The translations under genes were made by a program, and so were the position numbers. Below the pieces are notes generated by a model. That model did not search any database. It was given only the letters and a program-made list of their open reading frames with translations, and was not told the origin of the DNA. Positions 23,918 through 35,905 of a DNA stretch of 64,000 nt are shown here, piece by piece. Positions within the stretch are counted from its first letter, which is position 1. Each line of letters opens with the position of its first letter. The stretch is from Megalobrama amblycephala (taxonomy: Eukaryota; Chordata; Actinopteri; Cypriniformes; Xenocyprididae): contig NC_063054.1 in the NCBI RefSeq assembly GCF_018812025.1, positions 4,197,433-4,261,432 on the forward strand, written 5' to 3'.

Positions 23918-25539
23918 TGGGTATAGAAAGTATTCAGACCCCCTTAAATTTTTCACTCTTTGTTATATTGCAGCCATTTGCTAAAATCATTTAAGTTCAT
24001 TTTCCTCATTAATGTAAATACAGCAACCCATATTGACAGAAAAACACAGAATTGTTGACATTTTTGCAGATTTATTAAAAAAAACAAAACTGAAATATCA
24101 CATGGTCCTAAGTATTCAGACCCTTTGCTGTGACACTCATATTTAACTCAGGTGCTGTCCATTTCTTCTGATCATCCTTGAGATGGTTCTACACCTTCAT
24201 TTGAGTCCAGCTGTGTTTGATTATACTGACTGGACTTGATTAGGAAAGCCACACACCTGTCTATATAAGACCTTACAGCTCACAGTGCATGTCAGAGCAA
24301 ATGAGAATCATGAGGTCAAAGGAACTGCCTGAAGAGCTCAGAGACAGAATTGTGGCAAGGCACAGATCTGGCCAAGGTTACAAATAAATTTCTGCTGCAC
24401 TTAAGGTTCCTAAGAGCACAGTGGCCTCCATAATCCTTAAATGGAAGACGTTTGGGACGACCAGAACCCTTCCTAGAGCTGGCCGTCCGGCCAAACTGAG
24501 CAATCGGGGGAGAAGAGCCTTGGTGAGAGAGGTAAAGAAGAACCCAAAGATCACTGTGGCTGAGCTCCAGAGATGCAGTTGGGAGATGGGAGAAAGTTGT
24601 AGAAAGTCAACCATCACTGCAGCCCTCCACCAGTCAGGGCTTTATGGCAGAGTGGCCCGACGGAAGCCTCTCCTCAGTGTAAGACACATGAAAGCCCGCA
24701 TGGAGTTTGCCAAGATGGTGAGAAATAAGATTCTCTGGTCTGATGAGACCAAGATAGAACTTTTTGGCCTTAATTCTAAGCGGTACATGTGGAGAAAAAC
24801 AGGCACTGCTCATCACCTGTCCAATACAGTCCCAACAGTGAAGCATGGTGGTGGCAGCATCATGCTGTGGGGGTGTTTTTCAGCTGCAGGGACAGGACGA
24901 CTGGTTGCAATCGAGGGAAAGATGAATGCGGCCAAGTACAGGAATATCCTGGACGAAAACCTTCTCCAGAGTGCTCAGGACCTCAGACTGGGCCGAAGGT
25001 TTACCTTCCAACAAGACAATGACCCTAAGCACACAGCTAAAATAACGAAGGAGTGGCTTCACAACAACTCTGTGACTGTTCTTGAATGGCCCAGCCAGAG
25101 CCCTGACTTAAACCCAATTGAGCATCTCTGGAGAGACCTAAAAATGGCTGTCCACCAACGTTTACCATCCAACCTGACAGAACTGGAGAGGATCTGCAAG
25201 GAGGAATGGCAGAGGATCCCCAAATCCAGGTGTGAAAAAATAGTTTCCCAAAATCTTTCCCAAAAAGACTCATGGCTGTATTAGATCAAAAGGCTGCTTC
25301 TACTAAATACTCAGCAAAGGGTCTGAATACTTAGGACCATGTGATATTTCAGTTTTTCTTTTTTAATAAATCTGCAAAAATGTCAACAATTCTGTGTTTT
25401 TCTGTCAATATGGGGTGCTGTGTGTACATTAATGAGAAAAAAAAAAAAATATTAAATGATTAAATGATTTTAGCAAATGGCTGCAATATAACAAAGAGTG
25501 AAAAATTTAAGGGGGTCTGAATAATTTCCGTACCCACTG
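23915..25539 (+). mobile_element. full-length Tc1-like transposon, IR/DR type
   Basis: The termini CAGTGGGTA / TACCCACTG are flanked by TA. About 200-bp inverted repeats each contain an outer 'gtattcagaccc' and an inner 'aagtattcagaccctttgc' copy. This is the IR/DR layout in which the transposase binds two sites per end. The two ends are still highly similar, so the copy is fairly young. It carries the transposase at 24301-25284. Confidence 0.93.
24301..25284 (+). pseudogene. Tc1-like transposase with a single nonsense codon
   Basis: DD34E cut-and-paste transposase acting at TA sites. The frame opens at ATG 24301 (or the in-frame ATG at 24310), reads KELPEELRDRIVARHRSGQGYK and meets TAA at 24385-24387. 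It is then open to the stop at 25282-25284 with no further damage. N-terminal paired-like HTH motifs occupy the first 110 codons, with the GRPAKLS hinge. The catalytic blocks are LWSDETKIELF (first Asp), FQQDNDPKHT (second Asp) and PDLNPIEHLWRDLK (Glu). Only the region after the stop is open, and it lacks a good ATG. The nonsense codon removes the first helix-turn-helix. Confidence 0.92.
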
Positions 25540-27392
25540 TATATAAACCAATTACCATTAATCCAATCAAAAGTTTTTTGGATATAAGCTTGGATATTTA
25601 TTTAAATGTACTTGCTATTTATTTGGTTATTTATAAATTGCAGATTTATTTATTTATTTTAATTTGTTTAGGTTTTTTTTTTTTTTTTTTTTTTTTGGAT
25701 GAATCATTTGGGTGAAGTCAAATATATATATATATATATATCCTGTGGAAAGAACCGTAGTCTGAAAGATCATTAATGCTTTTACTTACATACTTATTTA
25801 ATTGCTTAAGTCTCAAGTAAAACCCTTTAAATGTGGCTAACGTCTCTGAGTGATGTGCATTGCATGATTGGAGGAATATAATTTCCATCAACCCCATCTT
25901 ATTGGTGCTGCTTATAAAACGTTAAAACTTGTCTTTTTTTTATAATTTATAATTTATATATATATATATGAAAAACCTCATTACAGTTGCAAAAAATAAG
26001 ACTAAAACTGAGTGAAAAGAAGAGAAAAATAAAATGACAAACTACTATCTAATGTCCTAGTCTCAGTCTGTTTTTTTCAGTGACAGTCATACAGCAGGTA
26101 CATAACACTCCACACTACTAAAAAAACATGAATATTTACTTTAATAACTTAAACTTCAAAACTAGAACTTATTAAGAAGCCAGTGAATAGCTATTGGCAG
26201 TAGTACAAACAGTACTGTACATTTGTACATTCACTGTACAAATGATTTATTGCATACTGTATTCTACTTGTGGATAGTGAAACAGTGAGAAACTAAGACG
26301 TGGCAAATGAGACGTGAACCTCTGTGTTGAGGATATGTTTGGTTTGATCATTTTTTCAGAACTCTTTTGAAGTGCTATTTTAGAACTTTGTCTTGTTTCT
26401 TTTCATCTGCCATGTCTTTTGACTGACAGCATGCATGTGAAAGCTAATAAAAGTTCTTCTGCGGGTGAATTTCAGCTGAGTGGGTCAGAAGTATATGTGG
26501 CCATGAGCGCTGAATATTTTCTCCATAATAATTATATTTCAACCCGTTCTCACTCCTGAGGCGTCGAAAATTAAAGCATGGTCAAGTGCCATGCCAGAAT
26601 CTAACACAGTTTTTATACTGAGCTAATACTCTACCTTTCTGCATTTTTAAATTATCATTAAGACATTAATAATACAGATACAAATCCTGTAAATATTAAT
26701 CGCCACCAGTGTGATCCTGAAATGATCAGATAAACGCATATGAATTGATTAAAGAAATGCACATATGATGGTCTCATGCATCATACCTTCATGTTTAAGG
26801 TTTACTAAAGAAAGAGAGATCCATTTCAATATGCTTCCAAATCAAAAATAGTTTCAGTAAAATCCAGTGTGACAAGGCCATTTTTTTTTATAAAACTGCA
26901 AAGTAAAGATAAGTTTTTTTTTTTTTTTTTTAAATATATGTATCATTTGTAATACTCTATATCTGCAAACTGTGAAGTTCTACAGCCGTAATTTGTAATA
27001 ACTTAATCCTGCTAGATATATGCTGTCAATTCCTGACACTCTTTCATTCCTTAAACTGACCCACTTCATTTGACTTATGACAGAACATAATTTTAATGTG
27101 GAGTGAGAGCTGTGTCAACACTTAACTGCTGGAATGAGTCAGCAGTTTAATTGCACTTTTAATTGCACTTCTGTATGTGAACTGATTTTGACAAGAACTG
27201 TAGGTAAAAGTCAATAGTTCTTCACGTCTATTGCGATCTCAAGATTCTGGCCTGTTGAGAATACCTAGAATATCAAATTCAAATGCAGGCGGTAGATCCT
27301 TCTCCTATTTAGCGTGCAAACGGTCTTCCACGCCTTTACTTATCATACAAATACGACAATTATCGTACATCTGGCAACACTGCCTGGATTTC
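25540..27392. other. AT-rich intergenic with simple repeats
   Basis: Poly-T tracts at about 25674-25696 and 26911-26931, TA runs at about 25723-25741 and 25957-25969. No coding region or bounded transposon was recognised. Confidence 0.5.
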
Positions 27393-28110
27393 AAGGATTA
27401 GTCCATTTTTAAATAAACTTTTCCTGATAATTTACTCACCCCCATGTCATCCAAGATGTCCATGTCTTTCTTTCTTCAGTCGAAAAGAAATTAAAGTTTT
27501 TGATGAAAACATTCCAGGTTTTTTTTTCCTACAGTGGACTTCAATGGGCACCAAACAGTTGAAGGTCAAAATTAGTTTCACTGCAGCTTCAAATTGTTCT
27601 ACACGATACCAGATGAGAAATAAGCGTCTTATCTAGTGAAACCATTGCTCATTTTCAAGTTTTAACCATAAATGCTCATCTTGAACTAGCTCTCTTCTTC
27701 TTCTTCTCTTTGAATTCCATCAGTGTAGATGCTGCTAAGTGTATTACTGCCCTCCTCAGGTCAAAGTTTGAACTAATTGTTATATACTAGCATATTGCAT
27801 ATAAAAATTAGCTCAAAACTTTGACCTGAGGAGGGCAGTTCAAGATGAGCATTTATGGTAAAACTTTAAAAAAAAAAAAATTCATTAAATGAGCAATGGT
27901 TTCACTAGATAAGAACCTTATTTTTCGTCTGGTATCGTGTAGAACTGTTTGGTGCCCATTGAAGTCCACTATATGGAAATAAATCCTGGAATGTTTTCAT
28001 CAAAAACTTTAATTTCTTTTCGACTGAAGAAAGAAAGACATGGACATCTTGGATGACATGGGGGTGAGTAAATTATCAGGAAAAGTTTATTTAAAAGTGG
28101 ACTAATCCTT
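27393..28110. mobile_element. 718-bp foldback element at a TTAA-like site
   Basis: The two halves are inverted copies over about 300 bp each, with tips AGGATTAGTCC / GGACTAATCCT and a centre of about 150 bp. The centre itself contains 'ctgccctcctcaggtcaaag' and its inverse. Flanks are TTCA and TTAA, consistent with a TTAA target with one mutation. A half-copy is at 232-529. Non-coding. Confidence 0.8.
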
Positions 28111-29410
28111 TAAACTAGAGGAGGAGAGCACTTAAGGCCCCTAGAGGACAGGAGTGGTACTGCAACCTTCTAAACCCATAGTAACAGAACTATGGACTGT
28201 TACAGTGACGCGAGTGCTCTGTTTGTGCAAAACGTAATTTACCACTTTATTTACAAAATATTATCCAAAACATGTTCATGCAATAATGTCAGCTTTCAGG
28301 GGAACACAAAACGTATGCGCCGTGATGCTCTCATGAATGCGCACTGCAGATCAATGTTTTTTTGCACAAACAAAGCACTTTCATCACTTCATAAAACTGA
28401 GGTTAAACCACTGGTGTCACATGGAGTACTTTAATGATGTCTTTCCTGCCTTTCTGGAGTGGTAGTTGCATTGGATCTCTATGGAGAGACAGAAACCTCT
28501 CAGACTTCATCAAAAAATCTTAATTTGTGTTCCAAAGATGAATGAACGTCTTACAGATGTGGACCGACTCCAGGGTGAGTAATTAATGACAGAATTTGCA
28601 TTTTGATCTTTACAACAGAACATTATTTTCCTGTAAAGCTGCTTTGAAACAATCTCTATTGTATAAAGCGCTAAAAAATAAAGGTGACTTGACTTAAAGA
28701 CAGATTGTGTGTTTGTGTGTAAATGGGCATGATAAGTGCAGTCTGAACATGCAAACTGACTGATGCATTTAGATTTAAGTTATAATCACCATGGCAACCA
28801 GCCTGTTTATCCGCACAAACCTCTGGAGGTCCATATGCATCCTGATTCAGTCCCCAATTAAAACCCAGTCTACAGAAAGCTTGATTTCTGATCTATATAC
28901 AATATATTTTGACTTATTTCAACTGATTGCTGATTTGTATTTCATACTATTTTCTTTATAAATATGACATATATGTTCACATTAATCTCCAGTAACACTT
29001 TACGGGGTCTGTGTTAGCCTACATGCATGTAAATTAAATGTATTACAGGATTAATTGTAGTTCTAAAAGTGCTGTTAAATGTAATATGAACACTGAAGAG
29101 AGACCCAAACATTCAAATCATTACAGGATGTGTTTGAGAGTGAGGAAGCAGATGTGTGTGCAGTCCAGTAATTGTTAACAATGTGTGTGTAAACTCTGAG
29201 ACACTCATGCGTCATTGGTTCGATCGGTAAAATGCCCCTAACAAGCGGCACGTGTGCTTGAGCCACCCACAGATGCACACACTCGCACCTCCAGGAGAAA
29301 ATCTGTGAGGGAACACTGGGAAACGCACAGCCCACACAGATGAACACATGCACAGCTCAGAGTTTACAAATGTGAATTTTCATGGTCAAGACATTATGAC
29401 AAGATTCAGT
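28111..29410. other. intergenic with MITE fragments
   Basis: 28430-28600 resembles one arm of the 50774-51460 palindromic repeat ('aatttgtgtt', 'gggtgagtaattaatgacag'). 28612-28695 is a SINE-like scrap. No gene was supported. Confidence 0.45.
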
Positions 29411-29417
29411 TCCTTAA

Positions 29418-29625
29418 ATGGGTCCTATTATGCTTTTCACTTTTTTCAACTAGAGTTATTGTGTATTGTTGCTATTTGAGCATAAAAAAAGATCTGCAAG
29501 GTTAAAGTTCAAAGTTCACTCAAAAGGGAGATATTCTCTTTAACAGAAAATTTTTTCAAGAAGTACAACAAACGTCTTGTTGGGACTACAATGCGCTTTT
29601 TCCAGATCTTGTGAAATCACTCCTT
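29418..29625 (+). repeat. 'gggtcctattatgc' repeat fragment
   Basis: Shares its head and the 'gttgctatttgagc' block with 1045-1282. The right end is not found; it abuts the TTAA element starting at 29629. Confidence 0.45.
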
Positions 29626-29628
29626 TAA

Positions 29629-30265
29629 AGGTGCCCTAGAACGCTTTTTCACAAGATGTAATATAAGTCTAGGGTGTCCCCTGAATGTGTCTGTGAAGTT
29701 TCAGCTCAAAATACCATATTGACCATATATTGATTATACTCCAAATACTCAAAGATTTTTTTTTTATTAAATTTTTTTTAACTGCCTATTTTGGGGCATC
29801 ATTAAATATGCGCCGATTCAGGCTGCTTCCCCTTTAACTGCTCGCGCTCCCCGCCCCCCCGAGCTCACGACTCTATAATACATTGCATGAACAAAGTTCA
29901 CACAGCTAATATAACCCTCAAAATGGATCTTTGCAAAGTGTTCGTCACGCATGCTGCATGCATGCATCAGATCATGTGAGTATAGTATTTATTTGGATGT
30001 TTACATTTGATTCTGAATGAGTTTGATAGTGCTCCGTGGCTAAAGCTAACATTACACACTGTTGGAGAGATTTATAAAGAATGAAGTTGTGTTTATGAAT
30101 TATACAGACTGCAAGTGTTTAATAATGAAAATAACGACGGCTCTTGTCTCCATGACTACAGTAAAAAATGATGGTAACTTTAACCACATTTAACAGTACA
30201 TTAGCAACATGCTAACGAAACATTTAGAAAGACAATTTACAAATATCACTAAAAATATCATGATA
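29629..30265 (+). mobile_element. half of a TTAA-target transposon (AGGTGCCC terminus)
   Basis: TTAA is followed by AGGTGCCCTAGAAC. The next about 640 bp are the inverse of the right part of 44859-45834, down to 'aaatatcatgatatcatgg'. The element is interrupted here by a different AT-rich repeat. It contains a short ATG segment (MDLCKVFV) without clear homology. Confidence 0.7.
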
Positions 30266-30913
30266 TCATGGCTCACACTTTAACACTTAGTATGTTAATA
30301 AATGCTTTATTAACACATATTCCTACTGCAATTCATGATTAATTCAGGTAATTATAAAACATTTAGAAGTGGTCAGTTAACTATTTTCATGAGCTCATCT
30401 AAAGTGAGGACTATTTATGCTTTGTAAAGCTTTTATAAATGAGATTTAAAGGCTCAGTGATGTTGTGCACTGCTGTTCTCTAATGTTTTAAAGGTAGTAC
30501 TGAGGTAGTTTTGACACTAGGAATATGTGTTAAAGCATATATTAACGCACTATGTAACATATATATGTCTAAATAATAAGATGCATAAATGTACATTTAA
30601 ATATTTTATTAATCATTTACTTACACTTCCTAAATGATCTTATGAACCACTGGCAACTCCTAAATAACTGGTTTGTGAATAATGTAATACATAATTTAGA
30701 AATGATACATCGATCATTAATAAAATATGAAAATACAGTTATTAAACTCATTATAGATATGCTTATAAATCAAGAACAAAGCATTTATAGCTGCATTTAT
30801 AAATGGCTTACTAATGTCTGTTGATGTTTTATAAATGATGAATTGACTATTTACTAATGCTTAACTAATGCTTAACTAAAGCTTCATAGCGTGAGTTATT
30901 ATAAAGTGTTACC
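30266..30913. repeat. AT-rich interspersed repeat with 'aaagtgttacc' end
   Basis: Ends 'ttataaagtgttacc' and is made of 'ttaataaatgc' and 'acttactaatg' iterations, the style of cyprinid palindromic MITEs. The left end is uncertain. Apparently inserted in the TTAA element. Confidence 0.4.
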
Positions 30914-31016
30914 GAGACGTGTTTTTAAACTGGACTAAATTTCAGATTAAAGTTTATTTTTAACCCTGTTTCTGAACATTATAACCCCAACATTTATCTG
31001 TGTGCCGCATTTTACA

Positions 31017-31124
31017 GAGGTCAGCTTCCAGAACCTACAATGCCGGCTACGCAAAAAAGCTTCTCTTGAAAGACGGAGCAGTTCACATTAGTCGGGACAA
31101 TCAGTTGTTTATGGATCACAACCT
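31017..31124 (+). pseudogene. possible THAP-like exon of a transposon
   Basis: Flanked by a 'cattttacag' acceptor and a 'gtaagtat' donor. One frame reads NAGYAKKLLLKDGAVH, reminiscent of the end of a THAP DNA-binding domain as found in some TTAA-target transposons. Too short to be sure. Confidence 0.35.
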
Positions 31125-31309
31125 GTAAGTATATTGTATTATTTGTTGCTCTGCTAGCCTGCTAGCTAATATTACAACGCTGATGAAGTGTTTAGCTACG
31201 GGGCTCTCAATTTTGTAAGACCATTCACCGATCTTCAGGAATTACTACTATGAAATGTCATGTAAAATCCGAGCTTGAAAAGGTTCTGCATGATCCTCTT
31301 GTTCATAAA

Positions 31310-31546
31310 TGTCATGAACTGCTCGGAGATGCGAAGGTTGAGATTCCAAATGCAGTAGTTTATTGAAGGGTAATCCAAAGACGTAATCCCAAAAACAGGC
31401 AAGACGTCAAAACACAGGCAAACAGTCCAAAGCAAACACCAGGAAGGAATCTCGGGTAAACAGGGTGATCCAGAAAACAGGCAGTGGGTCAAAACCATGA
31501 ACATGAGAAAACCAAAGACAGAACTCTCAGAAATGTAGCAGTGACA
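31310..31546 (-). mobile_element. LTR-like fragment
   Basis: On the minus strand it begins TGTCACTGC and ends TTCATGACA, with 'cctttggattacccttcaataaa'-type sequence near the end as in the LTRs at 3213 and 18462. No target duplication was seen, so the boundaries may be wrong. Confidence 0.5.
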
Positions 31547-31662
31547 CATGCAAGACTTTGCAAAGAATGACTGAGAAATGAGGTGATGACCAATGGATTA
31601 TGGGAAATTTAGTCCTTGATTGAGTTGTAATAGAGCTTAGCCAATTCCTGGTTTTATCAGGA

Positions 31663-32121
31663 ATGCTGCGGCAAGACCTGTATGAGCACTTCCTAACTTT
31701 CACTGTTGCAAGAAGCATCTTACTGTGCCCCTCCTTGGTCAATCAACATGCGTCATTTGCACAGAAGTTTCTACAGTATTTTGTAAGTAAGGGCAATGAG
31801 CTGTATATGGACCATCATTCTGGGTTGTACAATACATTCAATGCTTCATCTAGCTTCTGATGCAATGATGCAATGACTTGTGGCTGTACAGATGAATGCA
31901 GTGCCTTCCCATTTGCGAATTACATGCAGCAGTTGAAGAGAATAGTGCACTTAGGAAAAAGCCCTCTTGCACGGATTGTGAAAAGGATCAAAGACATCCA
32001 AGATGGCACAACTTCACAAAGTACTCAAAGAGGCAATGCCATTTCTTCAAAGAAGCCAGAGAATTGCGTTATTTTGGGAAATGGCAAAATGTTGCAAGGT
32101 CATCGACAAAACAGAGAATGA
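31663..32121 (+). pseudogene. transposase-derived C-terminal domain remnant
   Basis: Two open pieces, 31663-31860 (LRQDLYEHFLTFTVARSILL, QYFVSKGNELY) and 31873-32121 (TDECSAFPFANYMQQLKRIV, SPLARIVKRI), are separated by a stop and a small gap. The motif order matches the C-terminal part of multi-copy, transposon-derived fish proteins that I cannot assign to a superfamily. It may belong with the THAP-like exon at 31017 as one decayed autonomous element. Non-functional. Confidence 0.5.
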
Positions 32122-32770
32122 ATACCTGTGTTGAGGTTTTCTGCAACCATCTCACCCGGTTTATGGAGCCACTTGAATCATCAATAATTTGAGCATACGT
32201 GTGCCAAAAGAAAAAGTCAGTCAAAGTAAAGAGCAAACAAGATGGATCAGAAACAAAGAGTCAACAAATTCTCTCTTTAAAACATTTCTGGAGACAAATT
32301 ACGTGTAAGTAACATTTTAAAAGAGCTGTATTATTATACCACTGTTTTTTTTTTTTTTTTTTTAAGTATGTACCTTGTCTTTCAGAATGTTTTCAGTTGT
32401 GAAATTCACCTCAGATCACAGTGTAAAATGCACTAAATTGCCTAACTTCTGTAAAGCCCGGGACACACTTAACGATTGTAAGGCCGAATATGAATGTAAA
32501 TTGATACTCAATGTAAATTGATACGCTCAAACGCGTCCAGTCAGAGCCAGTTACAGTCGGTGTTCAAATTCTGTGTGTAAGTATGTAAATCTGCTTCAGT
32601 CGAAGGAAACAGTCTTTTTGTGTTGAGCTCAGTCTTAGAATGTTTCAGCTAGTCGTTGAATGTGTCCCCAGCTTAACTGACATAGAATCAGGGGCGGACT
32701 GTGACAAAAATTCAGCCCTGGCACTGTAGCCACACCAGCCCACATTACCATACCCCCGGACACGCGCATC

Positions 32771-33173
32771 CCGGGTGAAAAAAGTACACTTCCATAATGT
32801 ACTTAAAATGCTATTTTCACACACTAATTTTGTTCTTTAATATACTAAAAATTCTTCTTTAGTACTTCTTAATGTTAAGAACATCTTAGTGTACTCAACT
32901 GTGCTATTTTGAGACACTAGTTACCACTTGTAGTACCCCATAACACTACAAATGCAGAGATAGTATGTTAAAAGCAAATTTTAGTTCTAATTCATGGTGT
33001 CTCAAAATAGCACACTTGAGTAGGCTATAGATATTCTTAAGAAGTACTAAAGAAGAATTTTATTAGAAAATACTATGGAAGTACAAAATTAAGAACAATC
33101 CATTAAGTAGGCTACAAAATCAGTGCGCAAAAATAGAGCACTTTAAGTACATTATGGAAGTGTACTTTTACCC
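32771..33173. mobile_element. palindromic MITE (CCCAGGTG family)
   Basis: Long inverted arms with 'agtacttcttaa'/'ttaagaagtact' and 'tgctattttgagacac'/'gtgtctcaaaatagca'. Same family as 59922-60283. The tips are partly degraded (CCGGGTG / TACCC). Confidence 0.7.
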
Positions 33174-33396
33174 TAAATCCGACCTTATCTGCTAATATTT
33201 CAGTCATGTAATTCAGTAACAGCTAGCTAACACTTGTAACCAGTTATCACGAAGCAATGACATTTTAAAATATACGGGGTTATGCTACGCTTGCTGTTTA
33301 ATACAAAACAAATAATACTGGAGCAAAGTAGCGTGAATTACATGAAAATGATTTGAGCTAACTTAGCGGTATTTTTTTTTTTTCTTCTTACCTCTA

Positions 33397-33530
33397 CAGC
33401 ACTGTCCTCCGCTGCAGCCGAATTTAAACCCTTTGAAAAGAGTTCGGTTAATTTTAGGCATTTGGCAGCGTCGGACTTAAGAGCCTTTTTTGCTTTCTTG
33501 AACCTTTTCTCCTTTTTTCTAACTTTTACT
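33397..33530 (-). pseudogene. possible hAT transposase first exon
   Basis: The minus frame reads KKEKRFKKAKKALKSDAAK then LTELFSKG, a basic N-terminus resembling hAT proteins. It ends at a 'gtaagaag' donor near 33390. No ATG in frame before an upstream stop, so it is at best a remnant. Confidence 0.35.
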
Positions 33531-33594
33531 GACTATTTGCTCGTGTTGCGCTCTCTCTCTGATGACGTGCTTGATTTTGACTGAGTTAGTGATG

Positions 33595-34720
33595 TGTCGT
33601 TCTTGAACGATTCGTTCATTTTGAACGAATCTTTAATGTGACTCGGGAAGAACGAGTCGTCTCGGGGGGTATTCGTTCAGTCGGCATGTGCAATATTCTA
33701 CAGGTTCTGTACTGCTAGAAGTAGTTCACCTGATGATTCAATTGATTAGTTCATTTATGAGTCTTTCGGGTTTTAGTCGTTCCTTAATCACGTGACAACC
33801 CATACGCTATGCATTCTGAGCCGGAAAGATAATTGATTAGTTCTTTTTATGAGTCTTTCGGGTTTTTGAGTCGTTCCTTAATCACGTGACAGACCCATAC
33901 ACTAAGCCAATGCATTCTGAGCCGGAAAGAGAATTGATTAGTTCTTTTTATGAGTCTTTCGGGTTTTTGAGTCGTTCCTTAATCACGTGACATACCCATA
34001 CACTATGCTGTGTGACCCAAGCACATTATATTTATTAGTAAATAACGTTAACTCTCCAGTTTTGTTTGAGTTTGTGTTGCAACTTTAAAGCTGAAGTTAT
34101 CATAACCTTGATGTTTTAAACTACATTAATAATTCAAATTCAAAATGTTATTTGCTTTTAATTTATGTCATTATGTCCTTTTTGAGCAATCATCTTATAT
34201 TAGACCAATATGTCAAGTCTGCCTAGGAAAAGCAATTATTATAACAGCAAACTCAAAATTGGAGTAAAAATGAACAAACTAGGCTATAAATACTTTGTAT
34301 TGTAGGCTTGGATTATTATATTATTATATAGCCTAGTGTTTATTTACAGAAAAGTCAAAAAGAAAAAATAATCAATATTTTATTTTAACAGGGCTTTATT
34401 TATTTATAATAACACACCACAATCCTCAAGAAACAGTAACAAAAACAGTGACAGAAATGCAGAAATAGTGTATGGGTCTGTCACGTGTTTAAGGAAGACT
34501 CAAAAACCCGAAAGACTCATGAAGGAACTAATCAATTCTCTTTCCGGCTCAGAATGCATTGGCGTAGATGGGTCTGCCGTGTTTAAGGAACGACTCAAAA
34601 CCCGAAAGACTTGAAATGAACTAATCAGTTCCCTTTCCGGCTCAGACTCATTGGTTTCATGGGACTGCCTGTCACCTAAGGAATGACTTAAACCCGAAGA
34701 CTTGTCAGACAAGAGGTGAG
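33595..34720. repeat. inverted arrays of a ~92-101-bp unit
   Basis: Three direct copies on the left (unit starts 33759, 33851, 33952) each carry 'gagtctttcggg', 'cgttccttaatcacgtgac' and 'gcattctgagccggaaag'. On the right (34465-34705) two to three diverged copies lie in the opposite orientation. The centre (34020-34460) is AT-rich. The layout suggests a transposon with expanded subterminal repeats; outer tips are not resolved. Confidence 0.65.
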
Positions 34721-35138
34721 GTGAGCTTAATCAGCTTTCATAAACTGAAACCCAGGTAATAAATTAATATTTCTGAATCTTATACATTGTAGTTTTGTAT
34801 TGTTTGTAGTGGGATATTTGCATAAGTAGTTGTGTGGGGAAGTAACACGTAACATTTTAATCACATTTTGCTAAAATCTAAATCTAAATCTCGAAAAAGA
34901 TTGATTTTGTTGAACGAGACAAAAGTCCGAGCAGTAAAATTGATTCCCATTGACTGAGTTTGATTGACAGGCGATCTAACCAATCATAAAGCCGTATCCA
35001 TATTTATGTCTGACAAGAATTTGAAAAACGGTGCGTCACGGGCTGCTTGTAAAAACAATTTATTTATATATATTAAAAATAAAACTGACTGGCCCACATT
35101 AAAAAAATGGTCCGGCCCCTCTGGCATTTGCCAGAATA

Positions 35139-35870
35139 GAGTGCCCCAGGGATGACGCGTTTTTGTAGGCAAAACCCGGAAGCGAGTTAGCATTTTAGGA
35201 CTTCCGGTTCCAACGCCGTAAAGTCTATGGGTTTTTTGAATGGGGTTTTGCTAAATCGCCTGAAATAAGGTCTGTGGTTAACAAAGCCTCTAAATACTTT
35301 CACGTTTTGATCTATGACATAAAACACACCAGTTATAACCCACTTGTGATTTTTTAAACTTTTACTGTGTCTTAAAATCGGCGGTTGCTAACAAATTGCT
35401 AAAAGGGACTACTTCCTTTGGCGGGGACTTTAGACGTCATCATGACAAACAGGACATTTGGACAGCATTTCTCATGAAAAAGTGGATAAGTATTCATACA
35501 CAGCGCAGATCATAATCAGCGAGCATGTTTTTAAATAGAGTTGTTTTCTAAATAAAGTTTGAGGACGCTTGGTGGTGACGACGTTGATCCGCGACCATGG
35601 TGTGCTGTAGTCCGTTTATAGCTTACTGTTAGCCTTTTATATCTGACGACTTTATTTAGGCTTCAAAATCTATAAATGTTGTGTTAACTTGTAAAGATTA
35701 TCTTGATAGACAAAACATGTAAGTGTCATAACCCTTTGTTAAACACAGAGCTTATTTTCTGCGATTTTCCAAAAGTCTATGGGAAAAATGAATAGGCTTT
35801 CAGTCGAGGGAACCCGTGCGCCGCTAACTTCCGGGTTGGCCTACAAAAACGCGTCATCCCTGGGGCACTC
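35139..35870. mobile_element. 732-bp TA-target MITE, copy A
   Basis: TIRs GAGTGCCCCAGGGATGACG of about 45 bp, TA on both sides (35137-35138, 35871-35872), no coding capacity. Near-identical to 62178-62877. Inserted into the right part of the hAT element. Confidence 0.88.
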
Positions 35871-35905
35871 TATTGCCCAATGGCCAATCCGCCCATGCAT
35901 AGAAT

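Larger units (their letters stand above)
32689..35897 (-). mobile_element. hAT-type element with 8-bp duplication, three nested inserts
   Basis: Tips CAGGGGCGGAC and (inverse) CATGGGCGGAT; perfect 8-bp direct repeats CATAGAAT at 32681-32688 and 35898-35905. It contains the MITE 32771-33173, the repeat array region 33595-34720 and the TA element 35139-35870. Without these about 1 kb of hAT sequence remains. A possible first coding exon on the minus strand is listed separately. Confidence 0.75.

Noticed and set aside
33735..34010. CRISPR-like array of three repeats
   Set aside because: Eukaryotic context, units diverged and spacers not distinct; explained as subterminal transposon repeats.
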